Shown one piece after another: positions 1-12,258 of a stretch of 64,000 nucleotides of DNA (position 1 is its first letter; every line of letters starts with the position of its first letter). The position numbers were made by a program, and so were the translations under genes. A model generated the notes under the pieces. The model did no database searches and was not told the origin of the DNA. It saw only the letters and a list, made by a program, of their open reading frames with translations. Source of the DNA: Caenorhabditis remanei (taxonomy: Eukaryota > Nematoda > Chromadorea > Rhabditida > Rhabditidae); assembly GCF_010183535.1 (NCBI RefSeq), contig NC_071328.1:248001-312000 (forward strand), in the 5' to 3' direction.

Positions 1-461
1 AGGGAGAGGCAATCTGTTGGTTACAAATGGGGGGAAGATGGGAGCACTAAAGATATTAATGGCGCAGATTGTGCAGAAACTAAGGAAGTTTGGTTAGAAA
101 AACAAAATTGAGTTCTTTGACCAAAATTTTGTCAGTGTAAAATTGTTTAAATTTAGTAATTGGTTACACTTACAAAAAAATATAAGCTAATCATGTTTCA
201 GCCAGCCGCCCTTCTCGCTTCTTTTAACTTTTTGTTTTTTTTTTGACAGGAGCTCCAAACTTGGGATTTTTTAACGAAAAGGTAGTCACAGTAGGTGTTT
301 ACAGTGACCATAATTTTTGCCAGTGTAAAATTGCTCAAACTTGGTTATCACGGCGGCAAGATGGTTACACTGACACCAACGAGTTTGATATCTGTTCGGA
401 AGTGATAAACTGTGATGGTAATAATTCGAAAGCCTGCGTCATGCTGACTCCAAATAGTTAA
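1..461 (+). other. Possible exon fragments of an unrecognised gene at the left edge
   Basis: Frame 1 is open from the first base to a TGA at 109-111 and reads like protein (Gly, Asp and Trp rich with one Cys). A second open stretch, 250-461, follows a good TTTTGACAG acceptor and ends in TAA; it has five cysteines, suggesting a secreted or extracellular segment. I could not join the two with a convincing donor. The words GTGTAAAATTG and TGGTTACAC occur both in the apparent intron (about 130-175) and in the second open stretch, so part of this may be repeat rather than exon. No family recognised. Confidence 0.25.
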
Positions 462-3400
462 ACTTCTTCGCCATAACTGTGAGATACAACACTTTGAAAG
501 TTTGAGCGCCAAACTCAATATTTCGAATTAAATCGTAAATTAAAACCCAAATTCCATGGCTCGTAGCCCCAACTGCAAAACTAAACAGTGGTTTGAAGGT
601 TTAACTGACAACTTATATTTAATATAAAGCTTGTTTTCTTCTGATTTCGAAAAGTATAACTTCAATCTCACTAGCTATCAAACATCGTGACACTTGGAAC
701 TCTAGGGAGTTGTTATTGAACATAGTGCTTAATTTTGCTTGACGACATTTTTTGAAGCGTTTTAAGAATGGCTCAAGTCCTTTCTATTTAAATTATTTTC
801 TCAAATTCAAATTTCACTATTGTTGGTGGTCCATTCTACATTGTGATGTGCTAGCGGAGTGGCGCGGCGAGTCAAAACATAATGCAATTCATATTGAAAT
901 ATGAGACATTTGAGAAGAGAAAGTGTAAGAAGTGATTCGGAAGGGAGGGGGAGTGAAATATGAATCTAAGATGTCTGCTTAACAAAGGACCTAGAGTTCT
1001 ACTTTCTGGAAACCTAAGTGATCTCTTTTTGCAAGGAACAACAGAAAAAAAAAACGAAAAAATAAAGAGAGGAGCACACTTGGAGCTTGAGTGATATATC
1101 GATGTTGGCGGATAGAGGAGATTTGACCCCGAAGAACAAGATGGAAGACTAATCATCGGGAGACCCATGGGGGAAATGGAAGAAAGAGTTATGGGGTGAT
1201 GTGGAAAACCGATGAATTAGTAAGAAAAAGAGCACAAATGTATAAGCGTTTAGAAGATTCTTAATAGCAAAATAAAATCTGAATCGAATCTACTAAAATG
1301 AATGTTCCGAGCAACTGTAACAAGAGAACCTTTAAAAAAAATAAGAATAGTTTAAAGTTTGTGACTGTTACCGATCTGAAATCAGGCAGTTTTAGAATGA
1401 CGGAGGGAGTTATAGGACGTGATCTATATCATTGGAAAGCCGAAAAAGCGCTGATTCCGAATATATAATTAGTTTTTGCCCTCAAAGTCTGGTATTTGAG
1501 GAAAACAAGGTTAAAGTTCAGAAAAATAGAAAATATCGGTGTAGGAAAAATGATGTAGCAAAAAGTATGGAGCAGAAAATTAGTGACTATCCATGACCCA
1601 TGAAGATGTCAAAACAGAATTTTCAGCCCGATTTTCACTAAAATAATGTGAAAAGTCATCTAAGCGCATGAAGTGAGACCTACACCAAAACATCCTCTAC
1701 TCCTAGTCATCATCATCATTACCTTCCCCATTCCACCTCATTTCGAATCGATTCATATCGTTATTCCTTCCACACCGGAGGTAACTTTATGTGTCCCCTC
1801 TTCCGTCCGAAACCCAATTTATTTTAATATCCATGTGTTTTTGTGTGAAATGCGTTCGTCGCCCCGTCTATTGCCTAACGCATATAATAATTATATAGGA
1901 AAATGGGTCCGGTGGAGCGCGTTTTATGAAAAACAGAAACAGTTATAGTTGAAAATTCTAGGCAGCTGAATAGAGCTAAATGCACAAAAATGTATTATAT
2001 CCTATTGAATCCTACTGTAATCTTAGTACGATCAGAATGTCACAATTTTTGTGGCAATTTGGACAAAAATGATACAAAATATGAAGCGATAGTTCAAAGT
2101 TCAGAATATTTGAAGCCTTTTAAAAAGAAGTAAAAGTGCAAAAACTATAGCATTGAGCACTTAGAAAAACAAAATTCAAAAATTGATAGCAAAAAGAGAA
2201 GGGGGAAAATTTGATCTATGCACCTCGCTGCAATTTTTGTTCGATTCAATTCGTAGATAGGAATTGCAAGTTGCAGGTCTAGAATTTTAAGTTATTCCGG
2301 GGTACGCTTGCCACGGGTCGGAAAGTTACTAAAAGGAAAGTTATCGTTTTTGGTTTCTAAATGGAAATCTTACTAATGCGGAAATTTTTCAAAAGATAAA
2401 TGTTTGCAAAAAATTCAAAAATTGAAACCGGGGCGACCCGGAATTTTTGTAAGCCTGGTTTTAAAGTTAGTATGCTATGTTTAACATTATTACAGAAAAA
2501 AGTTGTACCTGTCGAAATTGAAAAAGAGGGTTTAACAAAGAAAATAAACGGTATACATACAAAAGTTATAGAGAGCAGCGCTTCTATTTGACGTGACGGA
2601 GGTAGTGAAGCCGCAAACACCAACGCCGGAGGCACGACAGCCATTTCTGGTTATTGTCAAAAATCGGGCGGTTCCAGGTTTTAAAACAGATACCCATTTT
2701 TTAACAAAATTTTTTGAAAATTTTGAAAAATTTAAAGTAAAAGCGCAAAAATTCCCATAAGAAAAACAAAAAATTAAAACTTTTGTTCTGAACGGACCGG
2801 TAGGGCCGAAAATAACTTTGATTTCGGCCCGTGACAACCTTCATAATAAAATAATCTTCAATTGCAAAAAAGCTACAAATTCTAAGAATATTGACACCAC
2901 CTATGTATGTGGAATAGAAAAAACTATTCCCCCTCTCCAAGGTTGTTCATGTTCTCCAACCGATTCGGAATGTCAATGTGAAAGGAGAGAAGGTGTGGGG
3001 TGTCTTTTCGTGTCGATTCATAAATCAAAACGAGGTAATGTCTTCCCATCGTTTAGGGGGGGACTCAGTGTTGGAAAAGGGGTACAAAAAGAGTAGCGAG
3101 AGAATCAGAAAGAGGGAGAAATGAATAAAAAAGTTGAAGACCCGCTCTCAATTACCTGCCAAACCACCAGTCTCTTCCCAATGTGTTTTTGTCCCCCCGT
3201 TTGTCGTTTTCCTCTTTTTCACATTCAACGTCTACACATACCATAAATCAAATTAACACGATGCCAGAGAGACACACAGAGACGATGCCGCCGCCAGTTA
3301 ACGGTTGTATGTTAGTGGTTGGGTCGAAAAGTAAAGTTTACTGCATAAAAGTAAACCTTTTTGCTGGAATCAAAAAATAGTTTGAAAATGGTAAAATTTA

Positions 3401-4153
3401 TGAGTGTGATGTGACCATACTTGCAACGGGGCGGGCCGGGCCATTACGAACATTTTCACGGCCCGGTCCGGGGTTTGAAATTCAAAATTTATTTTGAACT
3501 AAATTTTGAACGAAGATTGGAAATTTTTTGAATTTTTTCCGAAAATGTCGAATTTTCTGCTACAATTTATAATAGACCATCCGTCAAATTTGTAGGAAAC
3601 AAAATTCTCCATCAAATGAGCTAGAAAACGTGAATTTTGGTCAGAAATTGAATTTTTTGATACAGAAAAACAGATTTTCAGAGAAATGAGACATTTTCGA
3701 ACAAAAATTGCATCATATGCACCTGAGGATGCTCTGAAACTGCAAAAAGTTTTGGAAAAAGAAATATTGGCTGAAATGGATGTAAATCTCATTTTTCAGA
3801 AAATCTGACCAAAATTTACGTTTTCTGGCTTAGATTTCACTAATAGTAAGAAAAGCAACTATTCTCATATCTTATTACTATAACAAATTCAGTCTGGCGA
3901 AGGAGAAATTATTCTAGAAAACACTGCTTCATTTGACATTTGTCACCGAAAGACGCCGTGAGAAAAACCTAATCATTTTTTTCTCATTTTTTATTAGTCT
4001 AGCGAAGGGGGGGGGGGGGCTCATGTTTTAACATGAGTATGTTAATTAGTGTCTGAAAAGTAGTGTTTGTCTGAATACATAAAAATTATTTATAGGAATC
4101 ACATAAGGAGATCTGGAAAATTTTTGGGTGATAATAATTAGAGGCTACATAGC
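462..4153. other. Intergenic region, mostly unassigned
   Basis: No convincing gene seen. The region holds one copy of a dispersed repeat at about 1424-1535 (see the 4573-4795 entry), a GC-rich fragment at about 3418-3475 starting ATACTTGCAACGGGGCGGG that resembles the ends of the TIR element described at 24425-24934, and a run of 13 G near 4007-4019. Open frames here are short and lack coherent splice structure. Confidence 0.5.
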
Positions 4154-6138
4154 CTATTGGGCAGCCGGCTCGTTAGTTGGCTCAGTTGGGACAGCCTCTT
4201 CTGGAGCAGCGACTGCTGGCACTCCACGGTTGATGACAACGATGTTGGCAGTTGGGACGAGTTCTGGAAATTTGGAAGTAAGATACACATAAAAGAAGAA
4301 TAAACTTACTAAGCTCTAGAAGAGACGTTCCCATATCATCGTCAGAGAACTCCCTGCGTGGGAACGGAGTCATCAGAGAGAACGAACTCCCGACCGGTTG
4401 GTTGGTTTCGATCCAGGCGCGGACCATGACAAGCTGGAAAGGTTTTTTGAATTATTACTCAGTCTAGACAGTATTGTGGCACACTGGCAGACTACTTAAG
4501 TGACTGTTTGAAAGGTACTGTAAGACGGTGCTCTTTCTAGGAATGGTCGTGGAGTCAATGTGGAATTAGGTAACGTTATCAATATCATTAGAAAGCTAAG
4601 TAAACGCTGATTCCAAAGATGCATTTAATTTTTGCCCTCAAGGTCTGGTATTCGAGAAAAACAAAGCAAAAATTTGGAAAAATGGAAAATTCGAAATTTT
4701 TTCTCGTGCCAAAAAGGTAAACACTTGTTATTTTCCCGAACATTGACCTTGTTAATAAGCGTGATTTCTACTTTCCAATGATATATGCCACAAACCATAT
4801 CTACAGACTCACTCGGCTACCTTCTCTAGTTTGCCTAACTAGCTATCTCAAGTAATATTATGCATACTCACCGGCTCAATCGTCTTGAACTCCTGGCGAA
4901 CCATTTTTCCATCCAACAGACGAATCTGAAGAGTCGTCGACGAGTGATCCCTCACCGGCGCCGCCACTTCCACTTTCGCCACCTTCGGAGGCATCGGCGT
5001 AAGTTTGGCCTTTCGCTCCTCTCGATCCAACCGGATCTGCTCACGAATCTTCTCTCTCGCCGCTTCATCCTCCACCTTCTGACGACGTAGTTGCGCAGCG
5101 GCCTCTTTGATTTCCCGCTCTCTCGCCTCTTCTCTCAACGAGAGCATCGCCGTCTTCTCTTCACGACGCTCCATCAACTCCTGCTTCTCTTCTTCAGTTT
5201 TTTTCTTATCCTTGAGATCTCGAGCCTTCTGAATCTTGTCACAGATCTCTTTCGCTTTGGCCACTTTTTCTTCTTCAGTCATTGGTGGCAATTGGAAGAG
5301 TGGTTCTCGTGAGTCGTCGATATCCGGCTGATCGCATTGGCTGAAGTTGCCATGCTTTGTTTGACCAGCATGACGAACCATTTCGTCGTCGTTGGAGAGG
5401 AAAGCGCCGCAACTGAAATTTAGATTTGAAGCATGAGACTCTTCCTATTTGGTTAATCTACAAAAATTGCCCTTTTTCAGTGCTAAAAGGAGTGATTTTT
5501 TGAGCATTTACCATAGACTGCCCGTAACTTTTTAGGATGTGCCCGTCTAAAAAATTGTGAACTACAAAAATGAAGCTTTACTTCTGTTCTCTACACTCCA
5601 TAAACAATCGATATTGTGATACAATCATGGAGGTCGTCTCACACTCACAAAGTTGACCATTTTCAAACAAAAACTGCAAGTGTCGCATTCTTTACGGCCA
5701 GTACTGTACTTTCCCCAGGGGGCTAATAATGCCCATCAAACCGCCTGCCTACTTTCCCCCTCTAGATTTCCCAGAGGTAATTAGATTACCAGACCACCAG
5801 GAGACTCCTTACAATCAATAAAAATTTCTAAAAATCAGAAAAAACTCACTCCTCACACTTGAATCCAGCAGCGACCGCTGGAATCGCGCGGTTTTCCGGA
5901 GAAGCGGCTTCCGCAGCACTCGTGGAGCTGCTCGACGCTCCGGAGCTCGACTCTCCTTCATTCTCAAATCCAACTCCATCGTTCTCGATGTAGTTCAACG
6001 CCTAAAGATATGAACATTCGGATAAACAGGCACACCGACAGAGATAAATACCTGATCGAGATTTCGGTTGTTGCCCGCGGCAGCCTTCGCCGCCGCCTCC
6101 GGGAACCCCATTGCGATGAGGGTTTCAGTGACGGACAT
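4154..6138 (-). CDS. ubxn-1: UBXN1/SAKS1-like UBA-UBX protein
   Basis: Five exons: 6138-6052, 6001-5850, 5412-4872, 4433-4310, 4263-4154 (1014 nt, 337 aa), all with GT/AG borders and continuous frame. Residues 1-40 form a UBA domain (MSVTETLIAMGFPEAAAKAA). Residues 78-100 have C-x2-C-x12-H-x5-H spacing, a possible C2H2 finger. About 105-215 is a Lys/Glu-rich coiled coil. The UBX domain covers about 235-320 and carries the p97-contacting FPR motif (F284-P285-R286), followed by a conserved REFSDDDM-type stretch as in human UBXN1. Proteins of this family link ubiquitinated substrates to the AAA ATPase p97/CDC-48 in cytosol and nucleus. The start is chosen because the UBA begins at its second residue. 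The gene lies beside del-4 in the same orientation, 1.16 kb away, so an operon is unlikely. The symbol follows C. elegans ubxn-1 by domain order; orthology is inferred. Confidence 0.9.
4573..4795. repeat. Dispersed repeat with GCTGATTCC / CTGGTATTCGAG words, inverted pair
   Basis: Lies in the last-but-one intron of the UBX gene. The left half carries ATCATTAGAAAGC, CGCTGATTCCAAA, TTGCCCTCAAGGTCTGGT and ATTCGAGAAAAAC; the right end carries the complementary TTTCCAATGATAT word, so the copy is roughly palindromic. Related copies sit at about 1424-1535, 14795-14900 (opposite orientation) and 18218-18322. It looks like a non-autonomous element; no coding capacity. Confidence 0.6.
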
Positions 6139-7296
6139 TGGTTGGTCGGAAATTTTGCTGGAAATGAACGCAGTTATTAAAAATGAACTTATTAAAAATT
6201 AACTTTTGGAAGAGAAACAAAGCAAGGGCAAGGGCAAGGGCAAAAAAGCGAATAAGAATCGATGGACCGCGTGAGAAAACAAGAGGGAGAAGGTGTATGC
6301 AAGAGGTTTAGCGCACATTGCAATATGGGAGGCAGTGCATGAATGTGTGTGTGCGAGGAAAGAGGGGTCTTCTTCTAATGCGTATGAAGACGATATGACT
6401 CCAAGGGCCCTCTGGCCTAGAATGCAGCGTACGAAAATCCGTTACGTGGCAAACAGAGCGAGAGGAAAGGGGGAGACTGAGCAATTAACACCAGAATGAA
6501 TGACAGGTACAGGGAGATAAGATTGTCGGCTTTTGGGAAGGGCTAATTGGAGCAGATGGATCGGTATATGCGGATCTCGAAGAGACTCGGGGCACGTCTC
6601 GGGGCAAAATCGATAAAGTTCAGCAGCGCTCCATTAAGTTTAGCATGCCGGAAACTTCAAACAAAGAAAGTCCAGAATTGCCTTACATTACAGAATTTAC
6701 ATGCCTTGGGCAGGTGTGATCTGTTCTAGTAAAAATATTTTGATATCTCTACAATATTTAACTAAAAACTATATCGAAATACAACGATATGAAAGTGTGT
6801 TGAAATCTGGAATAGTGTTATTGTCAGCATTTCATTTATCTGTGTTTTGTTTACCAGTGTTATTTGCATTGCCAACTGTACACATCACTGATAACGCAAT
6901 TTCCACAAGGAATAGTGATAGAGCACAAGTAAACAAGGCTTTTCATTGATTAATTAACCTGGATTAGTAGTAAATTCAAATATTTAAAGCTTGATAGTAC
7001 TTTCGAAGCTGCAAAAACATTTTAAAGATGTTTTCAGAGGTTGAATTTCGGTTAACGTGTCGAAGGTACGCCAGACATCATCGGATTTTTACTCAAAAAT
7101 AAGGATTTTCGGATAAAATACCTGATTTTTGCTCAAAATTTGTCAAAATTCGTCAAAATCTTCCATTTTTTTTCTAAAAAGTGGAAAAACACATCTCGGG
7201 GGTGTCTTTGGCGCATTTATTTGTGGGAATTTTGCAGAAACGTTAAAAAAACACTGTCAACAAAAATCTTCATTTTCTTTCAAAGTTTGCACACAA
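6139..7296. other. Intergenic, ubxn-1 promoter side and del-4 3' end
   Basis: The ubxn-1 promoter should lie just above 6138; a short GGGCAA tandem (AAGGGCAAGGGCAAGGGCAA, near 6224) is the only clear feature there. The remaining open frames look spurious. TTTATT at 7216-7221 is AATAAA on the minus strand, about 80 bases beyond the del-4 stop, and is a reasonable polyadenylation signal. Confidence 0.5.
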
Positions 7297-10200
7297 TTAA
7301 TCGTGTGCAACAGGTTTTGGCGGAACCACATCATCTCCAGCATCCATTTCATACAACTCTGCATTTGCCTTCTGGTGCTTCTTACGTTTCTCAGCAACCT
7401 GGTCAACATCGTCCTAGAATAAGGTTATAGTAATGGATTTCTCATTTTCTGGCGTCAAACAAACCTTAGCCTTCTGAATATCCATCTCCAGTTGTTCAAT
7501 TTCTGCTTTTCTTGATTTATGAGTGCAACAGTAGAAAAAGACAAGGAAAAAGAGAACCAAGATCTCGATGACTGAGATGATACTCATTCCAAGGAACAAA
7601 CCGACTTGACCACCAACGTCTGAGATGAAGTTGACAAACTAAAAAAATTACAAAAGTTTAGGACATCGGGACACTTGGACACTTACGGTATACGCCGGTG
7701 ACTCCGTAAGCACTTGAAAATTCATTCTCTCATAATAAATTTCGATCAATATCGTATTCGCCTTGTACCAATCTAGACAGGTTTGACCAGAGGTGTCCCA
7801 TGGACCGGATGGACCGCCCGGGTTGCATTCAGTAGGCTGGAAAACGTGCATAGGTTAAGAGATATCAGCGGAGGGCTTACCGTATAGGAGTCTGATGGCC
7901 ATTGCGCAGTGGACACCGTGACTCCATAGGAATCGACTCTGAAAATTTTCGGGACAACTGAACACGTACAGACAGAGACTTACTCGCAAGGCTGAGGGCA
8001 ATCACAGTCAGTGAGTACATCAAACTCTGTAGAGTCCGCACTGTTGATCAAGTCCACGCAGAGTACTGGAATTAGATAATTAGGAAAAAACACTTGCAGA
8101 TACAGTACCGGTTAAAAATATATCATATTCTGCATTTTTTCAATTGAAAATGTCTAACTTTTAGAGTGTGTCATAGTAAAACTAACGGTCCCACAAAATA
8201 ACCTTTTATCTATTGTTGGTTGAAAATTTTTTTGTACGGACACTCCCTAGAGAATTATGGTCATTTGGACAGCTCAAAAATCACTATTTTGCAATGAAAT
8301 GGGTCGATTTAAGGGAAAAATTACTTGATCGATACGTGACTCTTTAGGGAGCGCCCGTAGAAAAAGTTGTCAACTAAAAAATGGAGTTCTACTCTTGGTC
8401 TGTTTGATCTCATAAAAAGGTATTTTGTGTGACCGTTAGTTAAACTATGACACACTCTAAAAGTTTGACATCTGCAATTGAAAAAGGCAAAATATTATAT
8501 ATTTTTGGCTGGTACTGCAGATTTACACTCTTACAATTATCCAAAGTAGCCGCTCCATTATCACACGAAACGAACTGAGTAGTATTTGGAGCATGAGAAT
8601 AGGCTGGGTAGTAGCATCCACACGACGCAATTATCTTCTCCTGCATACAACTTCTGAAGCACGCTTCCACAGTATACGTTCCCGTGTAATGAGTGGTTTC
8701 GAGCTTGGTTTTGGTTGTACAAGTACCGTATGGTTTTGCAAGGCGAGTGGTTTGAACATAACTGACACCAAGAGAGGAAGCAGTACCCGGTGGAGCAAAG
8801 TAGCCAAAGACGTCTGGAGTTAAAATTATATTAGGATTTCAGATATACAACCGGGACCGGCGCTTAACTCGCTTGAAACGCAATATTATGATCTGAAAAA
8901 AATATACCAAAATGTAGATCTTGGCGAGTTCTATGTCTCTGATATAATAAGCGCCAAATGGAATAGCCGAATGGCGAATGGGAATATCTAAAGATCATAG
9001 GCATGGACTATAAAGTATTCAGATGTCAGAAGTGGGATAAAGATGGTGAAGAGTATAAGTGAATAGGAGAGGATGCGGGAGAAGGTATGGAAGTACCGAT
9101 AAGTAAAATGTAGAGTTTGAAATGCTGTATATTTTGTCAGTTGACACACACGATACGGGCGGTAGAAGTTTCTGCGAGAGTCACGCAGACATCTAGACGC
9201 TCTCGTTTCTCTGCGTCTTCCACGGTTACCTTCAAACGCTCGTAATTTCTCAGGGTTTGCTCTTATCAAAAAACAGTAAACTATAATGGCGTTTTTGAAG
9301 ATTTTTGCGTTTTTGCCATTTTTTCCCATCCGCGGCACATTAACGACTAGCCATCCAACCCGTGGCAAATCATTGTCATAGATATCGTCGAGATCTACAT
9401 TTTGGTATATTTTTCAGCTCATAATATTGAGTTTCAACCGAGTTTGCCGGTTTACAAGTATAACTCCAGTAAACCCGTTGCTCACCTGGATACGGTATTT
9501 CATCCTGCATATGAATATCAATAATCACTCCCGATGCCTCTGTCCAAGGCAAATATGTTGCTTGATCTGTCCTCATTACCATACGAAGACCATAAAGAGG
9601 ACCGGCTCGGGAGGAATTGTAGTATCCAGCCGTGTTGAATTGGATGCAGTTTCCATAGGATGGATTGTAGAAGTCATTGAAATCCCTACAAACGAAATCT
9701 ATTGATAATAAAGGTTTCCAGAATCAACTCACGTGATATTGCAGGTCTTGGCGTTGTAGGTACAGCTGACCACCATATCATCATAGGAGTAAGCAATGTT
9801 TAGGTCATCCTGAAATTTTTATTGGTCCCAAAACTCCACAAAACCTTTAGCCTAAACTTTTTCCCATCTTTCGATTCTTAAAAAGAGTCATAAACCTCTA
9901 CCGTAGCCCGTTTTATTATCCGCTTCAATCTTTTATGATTTTCTTTGCTCAAGCAAAAAATGCCATAAATTCCTCAAATTTTATTACCGGACTTTATGAT
10001 TTTACTAGGAAGTTTTTGAGATAATAAAAGTTTTCTCGGAATTTGAAAAAAAAACTAAATCCAGGGTGAATTTTGATCAACTAACACTAAGAAGTGAAGA
10101 AATTACGGTAGAAACCAGAAATCACAAGAATTTTGAATTTGTTAAAAAATTTTGAAAAACACTTAAAGGATCCGTTTCAGGGTTAGGGTGCGAAAAATCT

Positions 10201-11917
10201 CGCTTTATTTCACATACAAAATGGATTTAGACATAGCAAGCTAAAAATAACAAATTTCGATTGATTTGGCTCATTTTGGTGCTAAACCTGCAAAAAATGC
10301 ATCTAAATCAACTATTTTGGTACAGCAGTGCAAAGCGTAAGGTCTTCAAAAACAGAATTGAATTGTTTCTAGTCGCGATGCGTGCGCGTCGCGGTGTATA
10401 ATGAAAGATACGACAAAAAAACATAAAAATCCTTTGCAATTCTTATTTGGCACCGTGCCAACCGTTGCGCGACGGAACACATACGCATCGCACTGTTGTG
10501 AATCAATAATACAAATATATATATACATAGTTCTAGATGTTATCTACACAAAACATTATTTGCTTTTTTCGTTTGAATTTTTCTCTCATCGGAAAATAGT
10601 GTTTTTTTTTTCAGTTTTTTTCAGACCCTCCAAGCTCAAAATCCCAAAATTTCCAACTACAAGACCATTCCGCGAACCGATAATATGAATTTGTGAGTTT
10701 TTAAACAATATTTTTAAAAACTGGGAGACTACTAACGTCATACTGTTTCTCATTTAACCTCTCCGAATACATCAACGTCCATTTATTTGCTTGTTGTTGT
10801 CTATCGGCAGTTAGTGAAGCTGGAAGTCCAAATTGTGCAGAACTTGAATATGAATTGTATGCGTCGATCTGAAATTAGTTTGTCTGTCTTTCTGTCTGTC
10901 TGTGTGTCCAACTTACCAAAGAACTCATATCCCCATCTGCACTTTTTGTTTCAGTAAGTTTCCAAGGATTCAGATGGCAAATGGTGACCGTGGGAAAAGT
11001 TCGTTCTGCGAATTGGAGCTGCAAAGTTTTAAGAATATTTTAAGCCGGATTCTATTCATAGTCCCTCAAAATACAAAAACTCACAGTGGTTTCCGTATTG
11101 ACACTGAACGACAAGAAATTGGTGAGAAGTGTTATGAACTGCCAGATAAAAAGTCCAATGTTAACTAACACGACGAGTATCCAGAAGGCTCTTAAAAATA
11201 TTTTCATCGAATTATCATATTTATCATTTTTATGGGCGGGAGGGGAACCGGATGGCGTGTTATTTTGACATTTTTTTGGTTCTTTGGAATATATCGGCTA
11301 TTTTACCTTGAAAACTAGAAAAAAGGCATGACGTTATCAGTTTCTTGGAAAAATTTTAGCATCTGGCCAGTAGTTTGTTTTCTTAAGAAAGATTTTAAGC
11401 TACTGTTATCCTGTTGTTATCCATGCGGATATCCTTTAATGATACATAACGAAGGGGCAAATTACTTTCACGATGCCACGAGTTTTTCAAATGATTTACC
11501 GCCACGTAATTTCGAATTCGGCTCGGACCGGTCCGAAATGCTAAAATTCATTCCGATGTTAACTTTTTGACTTCATTCTCTATTTTCTAACTGAGTCAGA
11601 GTCAGGGTTAAGCGGAAAAACTTTCGATTTTGACACTATTTCATTTCGCCTTAAAATTTTCCAATCCGCCTTCCGCCTTCTGCTTTCCACTCAAAAACGT
11701 TTTATTCCGCTTTCCGCCTTCCGTCGTTTCAAAAACCGTATTCCGCTTAACCCTGGCCGGTTTTGGCTATTCTTATGAGTAAAACGTTCCGTTAAATAAT
11801 GTTACACTACCTCAACCATTTCGCATTAGCCATTCCAATATGCGGTACTCCATGAGTCGATGTCCAACACGAAAAGTCCGTGAACACATACTTCAATCCG
11901 GTCCAAAATACACCCAT
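7297..11917 (-). CDS. del-4: DEG/ENaC sodium channel subunit
   Basis: Twelve exons: 11917-11811, 11190-11085, 11018-10917, 10868-10737, 9809-9733, 9685-9486, 8813-8535, 8065-7984, 7938-7881, 7836-7687, 7638-7465, 7413-7297 (1584 nt, 527 aa), every junction in frame. It is a plasma-membrane amiloride-type cation channel subunit. The N-terminus has the gating HG motif (H22-G23, in STHGVPHIG). TM1 is about 37-60, followed by FPTVTICHLNP at 79-89. The extracellular domain is cysteine rich and includes a CFRSCMQEK stretch and a CGCYYP motif. TM2 is about 444-468 with the selectivity G-x-S triplet G448-M449-S450. The tail is short and charged. The start is preceded by GGTTTCAG five bases upstream of ATG, consistent with trans-splicing or a 5' UTR intron. 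The exon 2 acceptor is AAG, not CAG. Three introns carry transposon-like elements. The symbol rests on family and on linkage to ins-18 and mau-2. Confidence 0.92.
8101..8518. mobile_element. Palindromic MITE-like element, TIR ACAGTACCGGTTAAAA class
   Basis: Lies inside a del-4 intron (8066-8534). The left end reads TACAGTACCGGTTAAAA; the right end has the complementary, decayed form. Inner arms also pair: TTTTAGAGTGTGTCATAGTAAA on the left against a near-complement around 8440-8465, with GTCAACT/TTGACA words nearer the middle. No open frame. A second member is at 12259-12707. Confidence 0.75.
8843..9462. mobile_element. TIR element, ACTTGCAACCGG class
   Basis: Occupies most of the del-4 intron 8814-9485. 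The left end has ATACAACCGGGACCGGCG, the subterminal CAATATTATGATCTGAAAAA and ACCAAAATGTAGATCT; the right end has the same words reversed (AGATCTACATTTTGGTAT, CAGCTCATAATATTG) and closes with TTTACAAGTAT. GCGGCACATTAACGA near 9335 recurs in other copies. The centre is non-coding. Confidence 0.75.
10375..10494. mobile_element. Short TIR element with GCGATGCGTGCGCGTCGC ends
   Basis: In a del-4 intron. The left end is GCGATGCGTGCGCGTCGC and the right end is a near-complement ending GCATCGC. The middle contains TTTGGCACCGTGCCAA. Related fragments occur at about 34650-34760 and 38950-39010 (GTTGCGTTGCGTACGCGTCC). Confidence 0.6.
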
Positions 11918-12258
11918 TGCCTGAAACCTTTGTTTTTTCCAACATATGTATAGATTATCCAATTAATTTGCCACGTCACCACCAAAAACCAAATTCCAAA
12001 AATCCTCCCATTAGATGTGCTCATTCTCACGAGTATTTCTTATTTCTGGAGCCTCTTTTCTTATTCCGTCGTTTTTCCTCTTAGTCCCCATTTCATTCTC
12101 CTTGGAAACTCAATAGGGGGAAAAGAGAAAGGGCTTTTAATGTGAATTTCAATATCTCAGTTAATGTTTTTTTCTTATTTCGATATGATGAGAATGCACT
12201 CTTTTTGCACTAGGTGCTCAATTTCTGGGCTCTTAGGCGGTCAGTCAGAATTCTACCT

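Noticed and set aside
872..1168. 98-codon minus-strand frame in the left intergenic region
   Set aside because: Ser/Phe/Pro-rich, no splice context and no domain; consistent with chance in AT-rich DNA.
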